Shown here: positions 44,790 to 53,224 of the stretch, in pieces
How positions within the stretch are numbered: position 1 is the stretch's first letter
How the letters are laid out: each line of letters opens with the position of its first letter
DNA from: Tissierella sp. MB52-C2
GTDB taxonomy: Bacteria; Bacillota; Clostridia; Tissierellales; Tissierellaceae
Assembly (NCBI RefSeq): GCF_030931715.1
Contig: NZ_CP133261.1
Location: 744,001 to 808,000 of the forward strand
Length of the DNA: 64,000 nt
Direction: 5' to 3'
Position numbers and translations under genes: made by a program
The notes under the pieces: generated by a model
Seen by the model: the letters and a program-made list of their open reading frames with translations, nothing else
Databases searched by the model: none
Told to the model about the DNA's origin: nothing

Positions 44790-46901
44790 ATGAGCATTAG
44801 AGAAATAATCATTGAATTAATGGAAGATAAGAAATATAAGCCTATGTTAAGAGAAGAACTTGCAGTTCATTTTGATATAGGCCGTAGAGAATTAGAAGAC
44901 TTTTATGGTATATTAGGAGGATTAGAAAAAGAAGGAGTCATTATAAAGGCTAAAAATGAAAGATATGGACTAATAGATAATGACTATTTAGTAGCTGGAA
45001 CTTTAGAAGGGCATGAAAGAGGATTTGGTTTTGTTGTATCTAAAGACAAGACAAGACAAGATATATTTATCCCTGCGGAAAATATGAATGGAGCCATGCA
45101 TGGAGATAGAGTAATCGCTAATATTACAAAAAGACAAGAGGGCGAACGTAGAGAAGAAGGAGAAGTCATTAGGATATTAGAAAGGGGAAATAAAACTATT
45201 GTAGGAACCTTTGAGGACAATAAAAACTTTGGATTTGTCATACCTGATGATCATAAAATTGGATATGATATATTTATTCCAAAGGCTAAAACTATGAAAG
45301 CTAAGACTAAGCAAAAAGTAGTTATAGAGATAACTCAATGGCCAGAGCCTAGAAGAAATCCAGAAGGTAAAGTAGTGGAAATCCTTGGATACTTAGATGA
45401 GAAAGGTACAGATATTTTATCTATTATTAGACATTTTAACTTACCAGAGGAGTTTCCAAATAAAGTACAGGAAATTGCAGAAAGAATTCCTCAAGAAGTA
45501 GATCCTAAAGAGGCAGAAAAAAGAACAGATTTAAGGCATTTAAACACCTTTACTATAGATGGAATAGATGCAAAGGATATAGACGATGCTGTATCTATTG
45601 AAAAGAAAGATAATGGAAACTACTATCTTGGTGTTCATATTGCAGATGTATCTCACTATGTTAAGGAAAGAGCAATTCTAGATAAAGAAGCATTACAAAG
45701 AGGAAATTCAGTATATCTAATAGATAGAGTAATACCAATGCTTCCTAAGGAATTATCTAATGGAATATGTTCTTTGAATCCTAATGTAGATAGACTAACT
45801 TTATCTGTGATGATGGAAATCGATAAAAAAGGTAAGGTAGTTGACCATGAAATAGTTGAAGGTTTAATTAATAGTAAACAAAGACTAGTATATGATGATG
45901 TTTCTGATTTCCTAGAAAATGATGATGAAGAAGCTAAGGAAAAATTGGCTAATGTGGCAGATGATTTAAAATTAATGGAAGAATTATGCCATATCCTATA
46001 TGAAAAAAGAGAAAGAAGAGGAAGTATAGACTTTGAGTTTCCAGAAACAAAAATAATACTAGATGAAAAAGGTATACCAGTAGAAATAAAGAAAGAAGAT
46101 AGAAGAATAGCAAATAGATTAATAGAAGAATTCATGTTAGTATGTAATGAGACTGTAGCAGAAAGATTTTTCTGGTCTCAAATTCCATTTTTATATAGAA
46201 CCCATGAGGAGCCTTCTCCTGAGAAGATGGCTACATTTAGTAAGCTGATACACAATTTTGGATATACTTTAAAGGGACAAAATGAAGTTCATCCTAAGGA
46301 GCTTCAGTTATTGACTAAAGAAGTAAGAGGAAAGACGGAGGAAACATTAATAAATACACTTATGCTGCGTTCTCTTAAAAAGGCAGTATATAGCAATGAG
46401 CCAGGAATTCACTTTGGTCTTGCAGCACAATATTATTCTCATTTTACGGCACCAATTAGAAGATATCCAGACCTTGTAATACACAGAATAATAAAATCAT
46501 ATTTGAATGGCAAAATGAACCATCAAGTTCAGCAAAAGCTTGAAGTAACTTTACCTGAAATAGCAGAACATACATCTATGACAGAAAGACGTGCAGAAGA
46601 AGCTGAAAGAGAAGTTGAAGATATGAAAAAAGCTCAATATATGACAAAATATATTGGGGAAGAGTTTGAAGGTATAGTATCTTCTTTGACTAGCTTTGGA
46701 ATGTTTGTACAATTGGAAAATACCATTGAAGGCCTAGTACATTTTAGCAATATGTTAGATGACTATTATCATTTTGATGAGGAAAAATATCATATAATTG
46801 GTGAGAGAACAAATAGAATTTATAGATTAGGAGATATAGTTAGAATAAGAGTAATAGATGCTAATGTAATGACTAGGAATATTGACTTCGAACTAATATA
46901 G
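44790..46901 (+). CDS. rnr: Ribonuclease R
   Basis: 703 aa. 3'-5' exoribonuclease that degrades structured RNA and, with tmRNA-SmpB, non-stop mRNA. N-terminal winged-helix region, two cold-shock-like domains (RGFGFVVSKDK, KNFGFVIPDDHK), RNB domain with catalytic DAKDIDDAVSI, and C-terminal S1 domain (GEEFEGIVSSLTSFGMFVQL). It stops soon after S1, lacking the basic tail of longer homologues. Followed by smpB and ssrA, the classic trans-translation cluster. Confidence 0.95.
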   Translation: MSIREIIIELMEDKKYKPMLREELAVHFDIGRRELEDFYGILGGLEKEGVIIKAKNERYGLIDNDYLVAGTLEGHERGFGFVVSKDKTRQDIFIPAENMNGAMHGDRVIANITKRQEGERREEGEVIRILERGNKTIVGTFEDNKNFGFVIPDDHKIGYDIFIPKAKTMKAKTKQKVVIEITQWPEPRRNPEGKVVEILGYLDEKGTDILSIIRHFNLPEEFPNKVQEIAERIPQEVDPKEAEKRTDLRHLNTFTIDGIDAKDIDDAVSIEKKDNGNYYLGVHIADVSHYVKERAILDKEALQRGNSVYLIDRVIPMLPKELSNGICSLNPNVDRLTLSVMMEIDKKGKVVDHEIVEGLINSKQRLVYDDVSDFLENDDEEAKEKLANVADDLKLMEELCHILYEKRERRGSIDFEFPETKIILDEKGIPVEIKKEDRRIANRLIEEFMLVCNETVAERFFWSQIPFLYRTHEEPSPEKMATFSKLIHNFGYTLKGQNEVHPKELQLLTKEVRGKTEETLINTLMLRSLKKAVYSNEPGIHFGLAAQYYSHFTAPIRRYPDLVIHRIIKSYLNGKMNHQVQQKLEVTLPEIAEHTSMTERRAEEAEREVEDMKKAQYMTKYIGEEFEGIVSSLTSFGMFVQLENTIEGLVHFSNMLDDYYHFDEEKYHIIGERTNRIYRLGDIVRIRVIDANVMTRNIDFELI

Positions 46902-46965
46902 GACATTGACATCACTATAGATATTTGTTAAACTTAATTACAAGAAACTATAATGTGGTGATAAT

Positions 46966-47430
46966 ATGAAGAAAAAAGGAACTAATGTAGTTGCAACCAA
47001 TCGAAAGGCAAGATATGAGTATTTTATAGAGGATACTATAGAAACAGGATTGGTGCTGACTGGAACAGAAGTCAAATCCATAAGACAAGGAAAATTAAAT
47101 ATAAAAGATAGTTATGCATCTATAGAAAAGGGAGAAGTATTTATAAATAATCTCCATATTAGTCCCTATGAACAGGGAAATATATATAATGTGGATCCCC
47201 TTAGAAAAAGAAAACTATTGCTTCATAAGAGGGAGATAAGGAAGCTTATGGTTGCCATAACACAACAAGGCTATACCTTAGTTCCCTTATCTGTGTATAT
47301 AAAAGATGGGCTAGTGAAAGTAGAACTAGCAACTGCAAAGGGAAAGAAACTATATGATAAGAGAGATGATATAGCGAAGAAGGACGCAGAAAGAAGAATG
47401 CAGCAGCATCTATCTGAAAAATATAGATAA
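46966..47430 (+). CDS. smpB: SsrA-binding protein
   Basis: 154 aa, normal length. Binds tmRNA and delivers it to stalled ribosomes. Segments [33 protein letters not shown] and the C-terminal tail [19 protein letters not shown] are family-typical. Located 104 nt before the tmRNA gene it serves. Confidence 0.96.
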   Translation: MKKKGTNVVATNRKARYEYFIEDTIETGLVLTGTEVKSIRQGKLNIKDSYASIEKGEVFINNLHISPYEQGNIYNVDPLRKRKLLLHKREIRKLMVAITQQGYTLVPLSVYIKDGLVKVELATAKGKKLYDKRDDIAKKDAERRMQQHLSEKYR

Positions 47431-47461
47431 TGGAGTTTTTTAATTTTAAATTGGTCATAAG

Positions 47462-47490
47462 TTGACATAACTCTATTAATTTGTTATAAT
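47462..47490 (+). promoter_or_regulatory. Consensus sigma-A promoter of ssrA
   Basis: TTGACA, 17-nt spacer, TATAAT, both boxes perfect. Predicted start about 37 nt before the mature tmRNA 5' end. Confidence 0.85.
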
Positions 47491-47624
47491 ATATTGCATC
47501 GAAAATTTTAGTTTATAAAATATTATAATATATGGGGGCGAATTTGGTTTCGACGGGGATGTGGAATCAGGAGTAGCGAGTCGTTGTCGCCAAGCAACGT
47601 TAAAAGTGGCAAAATAAATTAAAC

Positions 47625-47654
47625 GCAAACGATAATTACGCATTTGCAGCTTAA
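47625..47654 (+). other. tmRNA tag reading frame
   Basis: GCA resume codon followed by codons for ANDNYAFAA and TAA. The C-terminal AFAA-type ending is a normal degradation tag for Clp-family proteases. The tag is encoded wholly in exon 1. Confidence 0.88.
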
Positions 47655-47867
47655 TTAAGCTGCCCGTTCTACCTGAGTAACCCACGGCTGGGGATAGAAC
47701 GTCAATCTAGTGGGGCACCGCACTTAGCAAAGCTTTGAGCTAAGGACGGAATCTATGAAGCTACTGAAGCTTGAACCTTGTCAGTAAGGGTCGAGTAGAG
47801 GGAATGTTAAACTACTGACTGCACTCGGAGAAGCTCTTGTGGAAGTGTTTTCGGACGTGGGTTCGAT

Positions 47868-48120
47868 TCGTATGGAGTCGCCCTATAGAGTGATCTATAG
47901 GTGATAATCTGGCTTTATCGGTGAAGGCTTTAAAATGCTAATACCGAGGGGTATGTGGAGAAATCCAACAGCCCTGTATCGACTTATAGGCTGCTAAGTC
48001 TTATGATATGCAGTACTAGGATGGAAGAAGAAAACTATAATAATCTTTCATAATACGCCAGAGAACTTTTAAAAAGTTCAAGATATAGTCAGTGCCTTTA
48101 GGAAACTATTGGATATCATG
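47868..48120 (+). mobile_element. Group I intron in the tmRNA T-loop
   Basis: 253 nt and no internal ORF of size. Splice signals fit group I rules. The 5' exon ends in T (47867), which can form the U-G wobble in a P1 helix between exon CGAT (47864-47867) and intron GTCG (47877-47880). The intron ends in G (48120). The P8-like hairpin GAACTTTT/AAGTTC (48063-48079) is directly followed by AAGATATAGTC (48080-48090), the classic J8/7-P7 sequence, and ACTA (48015-48018) can be the opposite P7 strand. Self-splicing is inferred, not shown. Confidence 0.87.
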
Positions 48121-48146
48121 TCCCACCGCCTCCACCATACATATGT

Positions 48147-48184
48147 AAAAAAGCCTTGATTAGAAAACTAATCGAGGCTTTTAT
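48147..48184. terminator. Bidirectional terminator between ssrA and the homing endonuclease gene
   Basis: AAGCCTTGATTAG, 4-nt loop, CTAATCGAGGCTT. A runs on the left and T runs on the right make it usable on both strands. The endonuclease stop codon (48181-48183, minus) lies in its tail. Confidence 0.85.
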
Positions 48185-48588
48185 AATGCCATGAAATCAG
48201 TATAGAATTGTTCCTTAGCTAATCTTTGAGCATCGTTATACCTACCATTTCTTATAGTAACTTCTTTGTACTTAGAAATAATATGCTTGGCTCTAGCTTT
48301 TTTCTTCTTTATTACTAAATAAGGCTCAATGTCTTGAAGTAATTCTATGGCTTCGTCATATATTATCGTATATGTATAAGAATTCTTATGTTTTTCTTTA
48401 TCATAATTTTTTTTAGTAGTAATTTTACCAGATTTTATAGTATTTTTAATCCATTCTAATAGCTCTACGTCAGTAGAAGAAATTGAAACACATGGAGAAT
48501 GATATTGATTTTTATGAAATCTAGTAAGCATAATACTTCCTTCTCCATCTATGATACCAGCTATATAAGCTTTCTCAGTATTAGTCAT
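48181..48588 (-). CDS. Free-standing LAGLIDADG homing endonuclease
   Basis: 135 aa, a single LAGLIDADG motif (AYIAGIIDGEGSIML) near the N-terminus, so it should act as a homodimer. Lys-rich C-terminal half. ATG 48588 is preceded by AGGAG at good spacing. It lies 43 nt beyond the tmRNA 3' end, on the opposite strand and outside the intron. This suggests it mobilises the ssrA intron by cutting intron-less ssrA (inference); alternatively it targets another site and merely resides here. Confidence 0.88.
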   Translation of the reverse strand: MTNTEKAYIAGIIDGEGSIMLTRFHKNQYHSPCVSISSTDVELLEWIKNTIKSGKITTKKNYDKEKHKNSYTYTIIYDEAIELLQDIEPYLVIKKKKARAKHIISKYKEVTIRNGRYNDAQRLAKEQFYTDFMAL

Positions 48589-48806
48589 CTAATCACTCCT
48601 CTAAGCGTACGTTCTTAAAAAGAGTATATAATATTCTATATATGCTGTAAATATCATTTATACTAAATAATATAAATAAAGTTAATAAATTCTAAATTAA
48701 TGTTATAATTAAATCAAGAAAAGAGAGAAACTATGTATTTCTTTTTAGAAAAATTAAAGCAATGGAATTTTAGCAGTAAAGTATGAACTAAGCGAGGTAG
48801 ATTTTA

Positions 48807-49253
48807 ATGGATAATTTGATTATTAGAGAATGTACCTATGAGGATTTAGATAAGATTATATCTTTACAGCAACAATGGGAGATAGAAGATATAACTCATG
48901 GATTTGTTCCAGCTGATAAAAGTTATTTAGAGGAAAAAGTCGGTAAATACTTTTATATTGCTAAATTAAATAGTGAGATTGTTGGTTTTGTATATGGAAC
49001 AGTACATAATGCAGAAAATATAGGTATATTTAATGAGGGAGAAGCTTATGTTGAAGTAGACGATATTTATATATCACAAAATAATAGAGGTACAGGTTTA
49101 GGAAATATTTTGTTAGAAAAAATATTAAATACGGCAAAAGAAAATGGAATTGAAAGATCATTAATTTATTCCTCAACAAAAGATATGGATAGTATCATTA
49201 GATTTTATAAAAAACATGAATACAAAACATGGTGTATCCGAATGTATAAGTAA
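48807..49253 (+). CDS. GNAT family N-acetyltransferase
   Basis: 148 aa. N-terminal IRECTYEDLDKIISLQQQWE and acetyl-CoA loop region VDDIYISQNNRGTGLGNILLEKIL (the R/Q-x-x-G-x-G/A motif appears as NNRGTGLG). Substrate unknown. It sits in the accessory patch after ssrA. Confidence 0.85.
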   Translation: MDNLIIRECTYEDLDKIISLQQQWEIEDITHGFVPADKSYLEEKVGKYFYIAKLNSEIVGFVYGTVHNAENIGIFNEGEAYVEVDDIYISQNNRGTGLGNILLEKILNTAKENGIERSLIYSSTKDMDSIIRFYKKHEYKTWCIRMYK

Positions 49254-49270
49254 ACTATTATTTTGTAGAG

Positions 49271-49405
49271 ATGATTACTGAAAATAATTATAAGTGGATT
49301 GTTAGACTTAAATTTGATAGCTTATTAAAGCCAATTGGGATTAAAATTCATAGTCCTGACTGGCTTATTTTTATTAAATCCTTAATAAGAAGTATAATGT
49401 ATTAA
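49271..49405 (+). pseudogene. Stub resembling a GNAT N-terminus
   Basis: A 44-codon frame starts MITENNYKWIVRLK, like the first strand and helix of many GNAT enzymes, then loses resemblance to anything I know. The same 14-residue start recurs with 11 identities at 53020-53073. A terminator hairpin lies inside the frame. Likely decayed gene remnant. Confidence 0.35.
49327..49372 (+). terminator. Putative terminator after the GNAT gene
   Basis: AAGCCA...TGGCTT outer stem with an inner GGGA/TCC pairing, then ATTTTTA. Confidence 0.5.
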
Positions 49406-49487
49406 TCATTTTAATGGTGTATAATGGAATGGTGGGAATTTTCCAATAACTTCTAAGAAGTATTCTAGTGATAGGGGGATAAATATT

Positions 49488-50393
49488 ATGTATGAAAGAT
49501 TGTCAGGGAATATTAAAAAATATAATCTGTTTGATGGATACACTATTGAAAGGGTAACTGGAAAGGAATTCTCTATATATTTTGCTGTATATGAAATATT
49601 TGATACAAATATTTGGTTTAGACAGAGCTTTGATGATTATTGTTCAGTTATAGAAGACTGTGATATTTGTTTTTGGATTAAAAAAGATGGTAATAGAATT
49701 GGTGGTGTTTTGCTGGAACCTAATTATATGAATTGCTTAATTTTAGAACCACCATATAGTAATGAATATGATATTATAATTGGCAAGTTAAGAAACATAT
49801 TGTTATGTTGGTCAGATAAAAGTAAACCAATTATTGTAGGTTGTGTTAAAACAAATGAAGTTAAATATTACCAGAGAGCTGGATTTAAAATGGGGGAATC
49901 TAGGAGATGTATGATTAGACCTACTGAAGAATTTGAAATAATTTGGAGTGATGAATATAAAATTGTTTCAGCTAGAAAAGAAAATAAAAATGAAATAAGT
50001 GAACTTTTGGCAGAAGCTTTTGCCACTGGGATTGAAGGCAAAAGCAAGTCAGAGATTGAGAGCCAAATACAATATTATTTTGATGAGAATCCAGAAAATA
50101 GTTTGGTAAACAAGGCATCTACATTAATTTATGAAACAAAAACGAATCAACTCATAGGAGCATGTTTAATATCTATTTGGGAAAAATGGCCTAATGTGTA
50201 TGATATAGCAGTAAAGCCATCATTCCAAAAAAAGGGATTAGCAATAAATATGATAAAAAGGGCATTAACCATATTAAAAGAGCAGTATCCAGTAGTTAGG
50301 TTGTTTGTAACCTTAGGTAATAATGCAGAAATGCTTTATCATAAAATGGGTTTTCTATCAGGTGTAGAAACAACAGAAATGATTTTATCATAA
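49488..50393 (+). CDS. Two-domain GNAT acetyltransferase
   Basis: 301 aa. The N-terminal half looks like a degenerate GNAT domain (FWIKKDGNRIGGVLLEPNYM; VKYYQRAGFKMGE). The C-terminal half is better conserved (VYDIAVKPSFQKKGLAINMIKRAL; LFVTLGNNAEMLYHKMGF), with the acetyl-CoA loop altered to QKKGLA. Substrate unknown. ATG 49488 follows AGGGGGAT. Confidence 0.8.
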   Translation: MYERLSGNIKKYNLFDGYTIERVTGKEFSIYFAVYEIFDTNIWFRQSFDDYCSVIEDCDICFWIKKDGNRIGGVLLEPNYMNCLILEPPYSNEYDIIIGKLRNILLCWSDKSKPIIVGCVKTNEVKYYQRAGFKMGESRRCMIRPTEEFEIIWSDEYKIVSARKENKNEISELLAEAFATGIEGKSKSEIESQIQYYFDENPENSLVNKASTLIYETKTNQLIGACLISIWEKWPNVYDIAVKPSFQKKGLAINMIKRALTILKEQYPVVRLFVTLGNNAEMLYHKMGFLSGVETTEMILS

Positions 50394-50601
50394 CATACAG
50401 TTGTCAAGTAGTATGTTGTATAATCAAAGTAAATACAAGGAGAGCAAGTATCCTGAGATAAACTTAATGTTAAAGTCAAGCATTAAGTATGAAGCTTTGA
50501 AAGATACAGGCTTGCAAGGCTAATATAATACATTAACTTTAAGTATGTCAGGACGCAGGACCTATCCACATGTTCCAGTTTAATATGTAAGGGGGATAAC
50601 A
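50394..50601 (+). other. Intergenic region with unclassified inverted repeats
   Basis: No ORF. A hairpin ACTTAATG/CATTAAGT spans 50462-50488, and a related segment (CATTAACTTTAAGTATG) follows at about 50531-50547. GC is locally higher than in neighbouring spacers. It has no riboswitch signature I can name; it could be a structured leader for the amidohydrolase gene or a small element relic. Confidence 0.4.
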
Positions 50602-50648
50602 ATGTTTATATCAAATCGTAATTTAAAAAAATTTTACTTATTTTTTTA

Positions 50649-51878
50649 ATGGTGGTTTTTGTTTTTTTAAATGTTGGTTGTAATGAATTAAATAATGACT
50701 CCTCATTAACTGTTTTTAAAAATGTAAATATTATACCTATGAATACAGAAACCATATTAGAGGGCTATAACGTAGTGATTAAAGATGGAAAGATAGTTAA
50801 GATAGGTAAACCATGGAAAACGAGAGCACCTAAAAATTCAATGGTTATTGATGGTAAAAGTAAATATCTTGTACCAGGCTTAACGGATATGCATGTTCAT
50901 TGGTTGCAAGGGGATGATGAGCTTATACTATATTTGGCCAATGGGATTACAACTATAAGAGATATGTTTGGTAATTACGGTAAATTAGGGCGTAGGGAGC
51001 GAATTGAAGAGGGAGAGATTTTAGGGCCACGTCTGTATATATCTACTCCCTTAATAGATGGAGAGCAGCCAATATGGTCAGGATCATTGGTTGTAACAAA
51101 TCCTGAAGATGTGGAACCATTGATTGCTAATTCTAAGAAAATGGGTTATGATTTTATTAAAGTATATGAGAAATTAACAATGGATGTTTATGATTCAATT
51201 GTTAAGGCAGCTAAAAAAGAAAATATTCCTGTAGTAGGGCATGCCCCTTCATTGGTAGGTATAGAAAAAGTGATAAAATCTGGGCAGAAATCTATAGAGC
51301 ATTTAAGCAGGTATTATGACAGTGATGAATTGTATGATATGACTATAGAAAACAATTTATGGAATTGCCCTACAATAGTTGTCTATTCAAATTTTAATAG
51401 GTCTTTGGCTGAGGAAAAAATAGAGGGACTTGAATATATTCATCCATTGATAATTAGGACCTGGGAAGGAGGGATGAATATGGGGTCTTCTATGATAGAA
51501 ATTAGTGGACTTAAACATATAGCTAAAAGATTACATGATAAGGGAGGTAAGATTTTACTGGGAACAGATACAAATAATCCTTTTATAGTACCTGGATTTT
51601 CAATCCATGATGAGATATACAATTTTGTAGACATAGGGCTTACTCCTTATGAAGCCTTAAGAACAGGAACTTATAATGCGGCAGAATTCTTAAATATATT
51701 AGATGAATCTGGTACTGTTGAAACAGGTAAAAATGCTGATTTAGTTTTGTTAGATGGAAATCCTTTAGAAGATATAACTAATATGAAAAAGATAGAAGGA
51801 GTCATGATAAGAGGAAAATGGATTAGTAAAAGTGAAATAGATGAAATGCTTAAAACTATAGTCGAGAGTGTGGAGTAG
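50649..51878 (+). CDS. Amidohydrolase lipoprotein with a frameshifted signal peptide
   Basis: The body is a metal-dependent amidohydrolase (imidazolonepropionase-like): metal-binding DMHVHW, GHAPS, and GTDTNNPF near the C-terminus, with a composite-domain beta strand set at both ends (NADLVLLDGNPLED). The only good ribosome binding site (AAGGGGGAT) serves ATG 50602, whose frame MFISNRNLKKFYLFF stops at 50647-50649 (TAATG). Adding one T to the T7 tract at 50641-50647 would fuse it to MVVFVFLNVGC, giving a complete lipoprotein signal. The gene is therefore frameshifted, phase-variable, translated by stop-start coupling, or affected by a sequencing error. Confidence 0.8.
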   Translation: MVVFVFLNVGCNELNNDSSLTVFKNVNIIPMNTETILEGYNVVIKDGKIVKIGKPWKTRAPKNSMVIDGKSKYLVPGLTDMHVHWLQGDDELILYLANGITTIRDMFGNYGKLGRRERIEEGEILGPRLYISTPLIDGEQPIWSGSLVVTNPEDVEPLIANSKKMGYDFIKVYEKLTMDVYDSIVKAAKKENIPVVGHAPSLVGIEKVIKSGQKSIEHLSRYYDSDELYDMTIENNLWNCPTIVVYSNFNRSLAEEKIEGLEYIHPLIIRTWEGGMNMGSSMIEISGLKHIAKRLHDKGGKILLGTDTNNPFIVPGFSIHDEIYNFVDIGLTPYEALRTGTYNAAEFLNILDESGTVETGKNADLVLLDGNPLEDITNMKKIEGVMIRGKWISKSEIDEMLKTIVESVE

Positions 51879-52026
51879 GAAAATATCTGTTTATATAAGC
51901 TTGCTATTAACCAAATTAACATGGTATTAGATGGTATAAGACGACCCTTTGGTAGGAAATGACTGCTGAGATAACTTGTTTGATAGAAAAAACAATGAAT
52001 ATAGGCAATAGAGATGATTTGTTAAC

Positions 52027-52179
52027 GGGTGCAAACAATTTAGTGATATTCGAATATTGTTAAATTGTATTAAGATTTTAGTTATTAGGCATACATAAAC
52101 TTAAATATTGATAAAATATAAACCCCTTGAATTGAAGGGGTTCTGTTATTTGCACACCTTAACGCTAAATTATGCACAC
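52027..52179. repeat. Imperfect inverted repeats, possible insertion-element relic
   Basis: GGGTGCAAACAATTTAG (52027-52043) and the complement of CTAAATTATGCACAC (52165-52179) face each other about 120 nt apart. No transposase remains between them. Weak evidence. Confidence 0.25.
52121..52150 (+). terminator. Hairpin in the gap after the amidohydrolase gene
   Basis: AACCCCTT, 6-nt loop, AAGGGGTT, then a short T-rich stretch. Otherwise the 51.88-52.25 kb gap holds nothing recognisable apart from the inverted repeats. Confidence 0.6.
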
Positions 52180-52251
52180 TGGGGGATATAAAAAAAATTT
52201 TGGGATATATTTCTATCTCTTTAGTGTAATATAATTAATGTATATGCTGTA

Positions 52252-52300
52252 AATTAACATGTTAATTCACATTGATATTAGTCTTCGCAAAGGATATAAT
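52252..52300 (+). promoter_or_regulatory. Promoter and palindromic putative operator of the toxin-antitoxin pair
   Basis: Perfect palindrome AATTAACATGTTAATT (52252-52267), then TTGATA (52272-52277), 17-nt spacer, TATAAT (52295-52300). The palindrome adjoining the -35 is a plausible site for antitoxin autorepression. Confidence 0.65.
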
Positions 52301-52323
52301 AAATATAAAAGGAGCTGAAGGTT

Positions 52324-52569
52324 ATGATAAATATTAAACCAATATCAGATTTAAGAAATTATACTGAAGTACTCAATGAAGTAAAAGAAGACAGTCCAGT
52401 TTATTTAACTAGAAATGGACGAGGTGAATATGCAATAATAACAATTAGTGAATTGTCTAAACTAAAAGCATCCATAAGATTACTTGCAAATCTGGAAGAA
52501 GGGCAGAAATATGCTAGAGACAAAGGATGGCTTTCAGCAGAGGAAGTTGAAGCTAGATTAGGATTATAA
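52324..52569 (+). CDS. Type II antitoxin, Phd/YefM family
   Basis: 81 aa. N-terminal DNA-binding region (INIKPISDLRNYTEVLNEV; VYLTRNGRGEYAIITISEL) is typical of Phd/YefM antitoxins, followed by a helical C-terminus that should wrap the toxin. Two nt separate it from the toxin gene. Expected to repress its own promoter. Confidence 0.88.
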   Translation: MINIKPISDLRNYTEVLNEVKEDSPVYLTRNGRGEYAIITISELSKLKASIRLLANLEEGQKYARDKGWLSAEEVEARLGL

Positions 52570-52571
52570 AT

Positions 52572-52910
52572 ATGCTAAAAGTGGAATATTCACCGTTAGT
52601 ATTGGAAGATTTGGAACGTATTAGTGGATATATTACAGAAAATTGGGGAAAGAATGTTGCTAATAGAATTTTAAAAAAGATAATATCTGATATAAGACGG
52701 TTGGAACAATATCCTTTATCAGGAGTCAGTCTGGATAAGATTATTGATGTGAGAACAGAGTATCGATATTTGTTTTCAGAGAAAAATTATATTTTTTATT
52801 ACTTGGAATATGATAAAATTCGAATTGTACGAGTATTAAATGAAAAGCAGGATTATATACATCATTTGTTTGGAGTTAGTTCAGAACTTGATGAAGAATA
52901 TGGAGAGTAG
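52572..52910 (+). CDS. Type II toxin, RelE/ParE superfamily
   Basis: 112 aa, slightly longer than usual because of an acidic tail. RelE/ParE pattern: VEYSPLVLEDLERISGYI, a basic helix (NRILKKIISDIRRLEQYP), and YRYLFSEKNYIFYYLEYDKIRIVRVLN. Whether it cleaves mRNA (RelE) or acts on gyrase (ParE) cannot be told from sequence alone; helical N-terminal spacing favours ParE. Confidence 0.87.
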   Translation: MLKVEYSPLVLEDLERISGYITENWGKNVANRILKKIISDIRRLEQYPLSGVSLDKIIDVRTEYRYLFSEKNYIFYYLEYDKIRIVRVLNEKQDYIHHLFGVSSELDEEYGE

Positions 52911-53019
52911 TAAAATTTTTATATTGAAATAAAGCTGGAAATATTCTATAATTAATACTACATCAAAAGATCTTTTCAAGATATAAAATAATAGGAGTAA
53001 TCATATATCGGATGTTCAG

Positions 53020-53073
53020 ATGATCACTGCAAGTAATTATAAAGATATAGTTAGACTTAAATCAGTCGAATAA
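53020..53073 (+). pseudogene. Second copy of the GNAT-like N-terminal stub
   Basis: MITASNYKDIVRLK then stop after 17 codons; 11 of 14 residues match the stub at 49271. Immediately followed by a terminator. Confidence 0.35.
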
Positions 53074-53077
53074 AATC

Positions 53078-53112
53078 AAGCTCTAATGAGGAAAATCATT
53101 AGAGCTTCTATA
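53078..53112 (+). terminator. Terminator after the toxin-antitoxin region
   Basis: Perfect AAGCTCTAATGA/TCATTAGAGCTT stem with a 6-nt loop, then CTATA. The U run is poor, so it may be weak. Confidence 0.6.
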
Positions 53113-53176
53113 ATGCAATAGTTTTTTAGCCTTAGATTCACGATATCTATATTAGAAGCCTACTAAAAATCTTTCA

Positions 53177-53203
53177 TTGACTTTTCGTAATGTATAATAT
53201 AAA
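53177..53203 (+). promoter_or_regulatory. Putative promoter of the argS leader
   Basis: TTGACT with TATAAA 15 nt further; another TATAAT overlaps at a closer, unsuitable distance. Assignment is tentative. Confidence 0.35.
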
Positions 53204-53224
53204 ATCAACAATAATTAACAAAAT

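Larger units (their letters stand above)
47534..48137 (+). ncRNA. ssrA: tmRNA gene, interrupted by a group I intron
   Basis: Rescues stalled ribosomes. 5' end GGGGGCG...GGTTTCGACGGGGAT pairs with the 3' CGCCTCC before an encoded CCA (48135-48137). The exons are 47534-47867 and 48121-48137, giving a 351-nt mature RNA after splicing. The T arm is split: exon 1 ends GTGGGTTCGAT and exon 2 begins TCCCAC, which rejoin to a normal stem and TTCGATT loop. Without splicing the T arm cannot form. The resume codon is GCA at 47625. Confidence 0.93.

Noticed and set aside
47476-47685. Minus-strand frame over the tmRNA 5' region
   Set aside because: Overlaps a clear structural RNA; no start signals.
48137-48181. 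Integrated element using the ssrA 3' end as attachment site
   Set aside because: No integrase gene or duplicated ssrA 3' end was seen downstream within the window; the intron and endonuclease explain the disturbance.
50500-50580. Possible c-di-GMP (GEMM) or guanidine riboswitch because of GGACGCAGGACC and GCAAGGCTAA words
   Set aside because: The conserved order and the GNRA-loop and receptor elements of these riboswitches are not present.
50602-50649. Independent leader peptide of 15 codons before the amidohydrolase
   Set aside because: It reads as the N-terminus of the lipoprotein signal in another frame, so a frameshift or coupling explanation is better than a separate gene.
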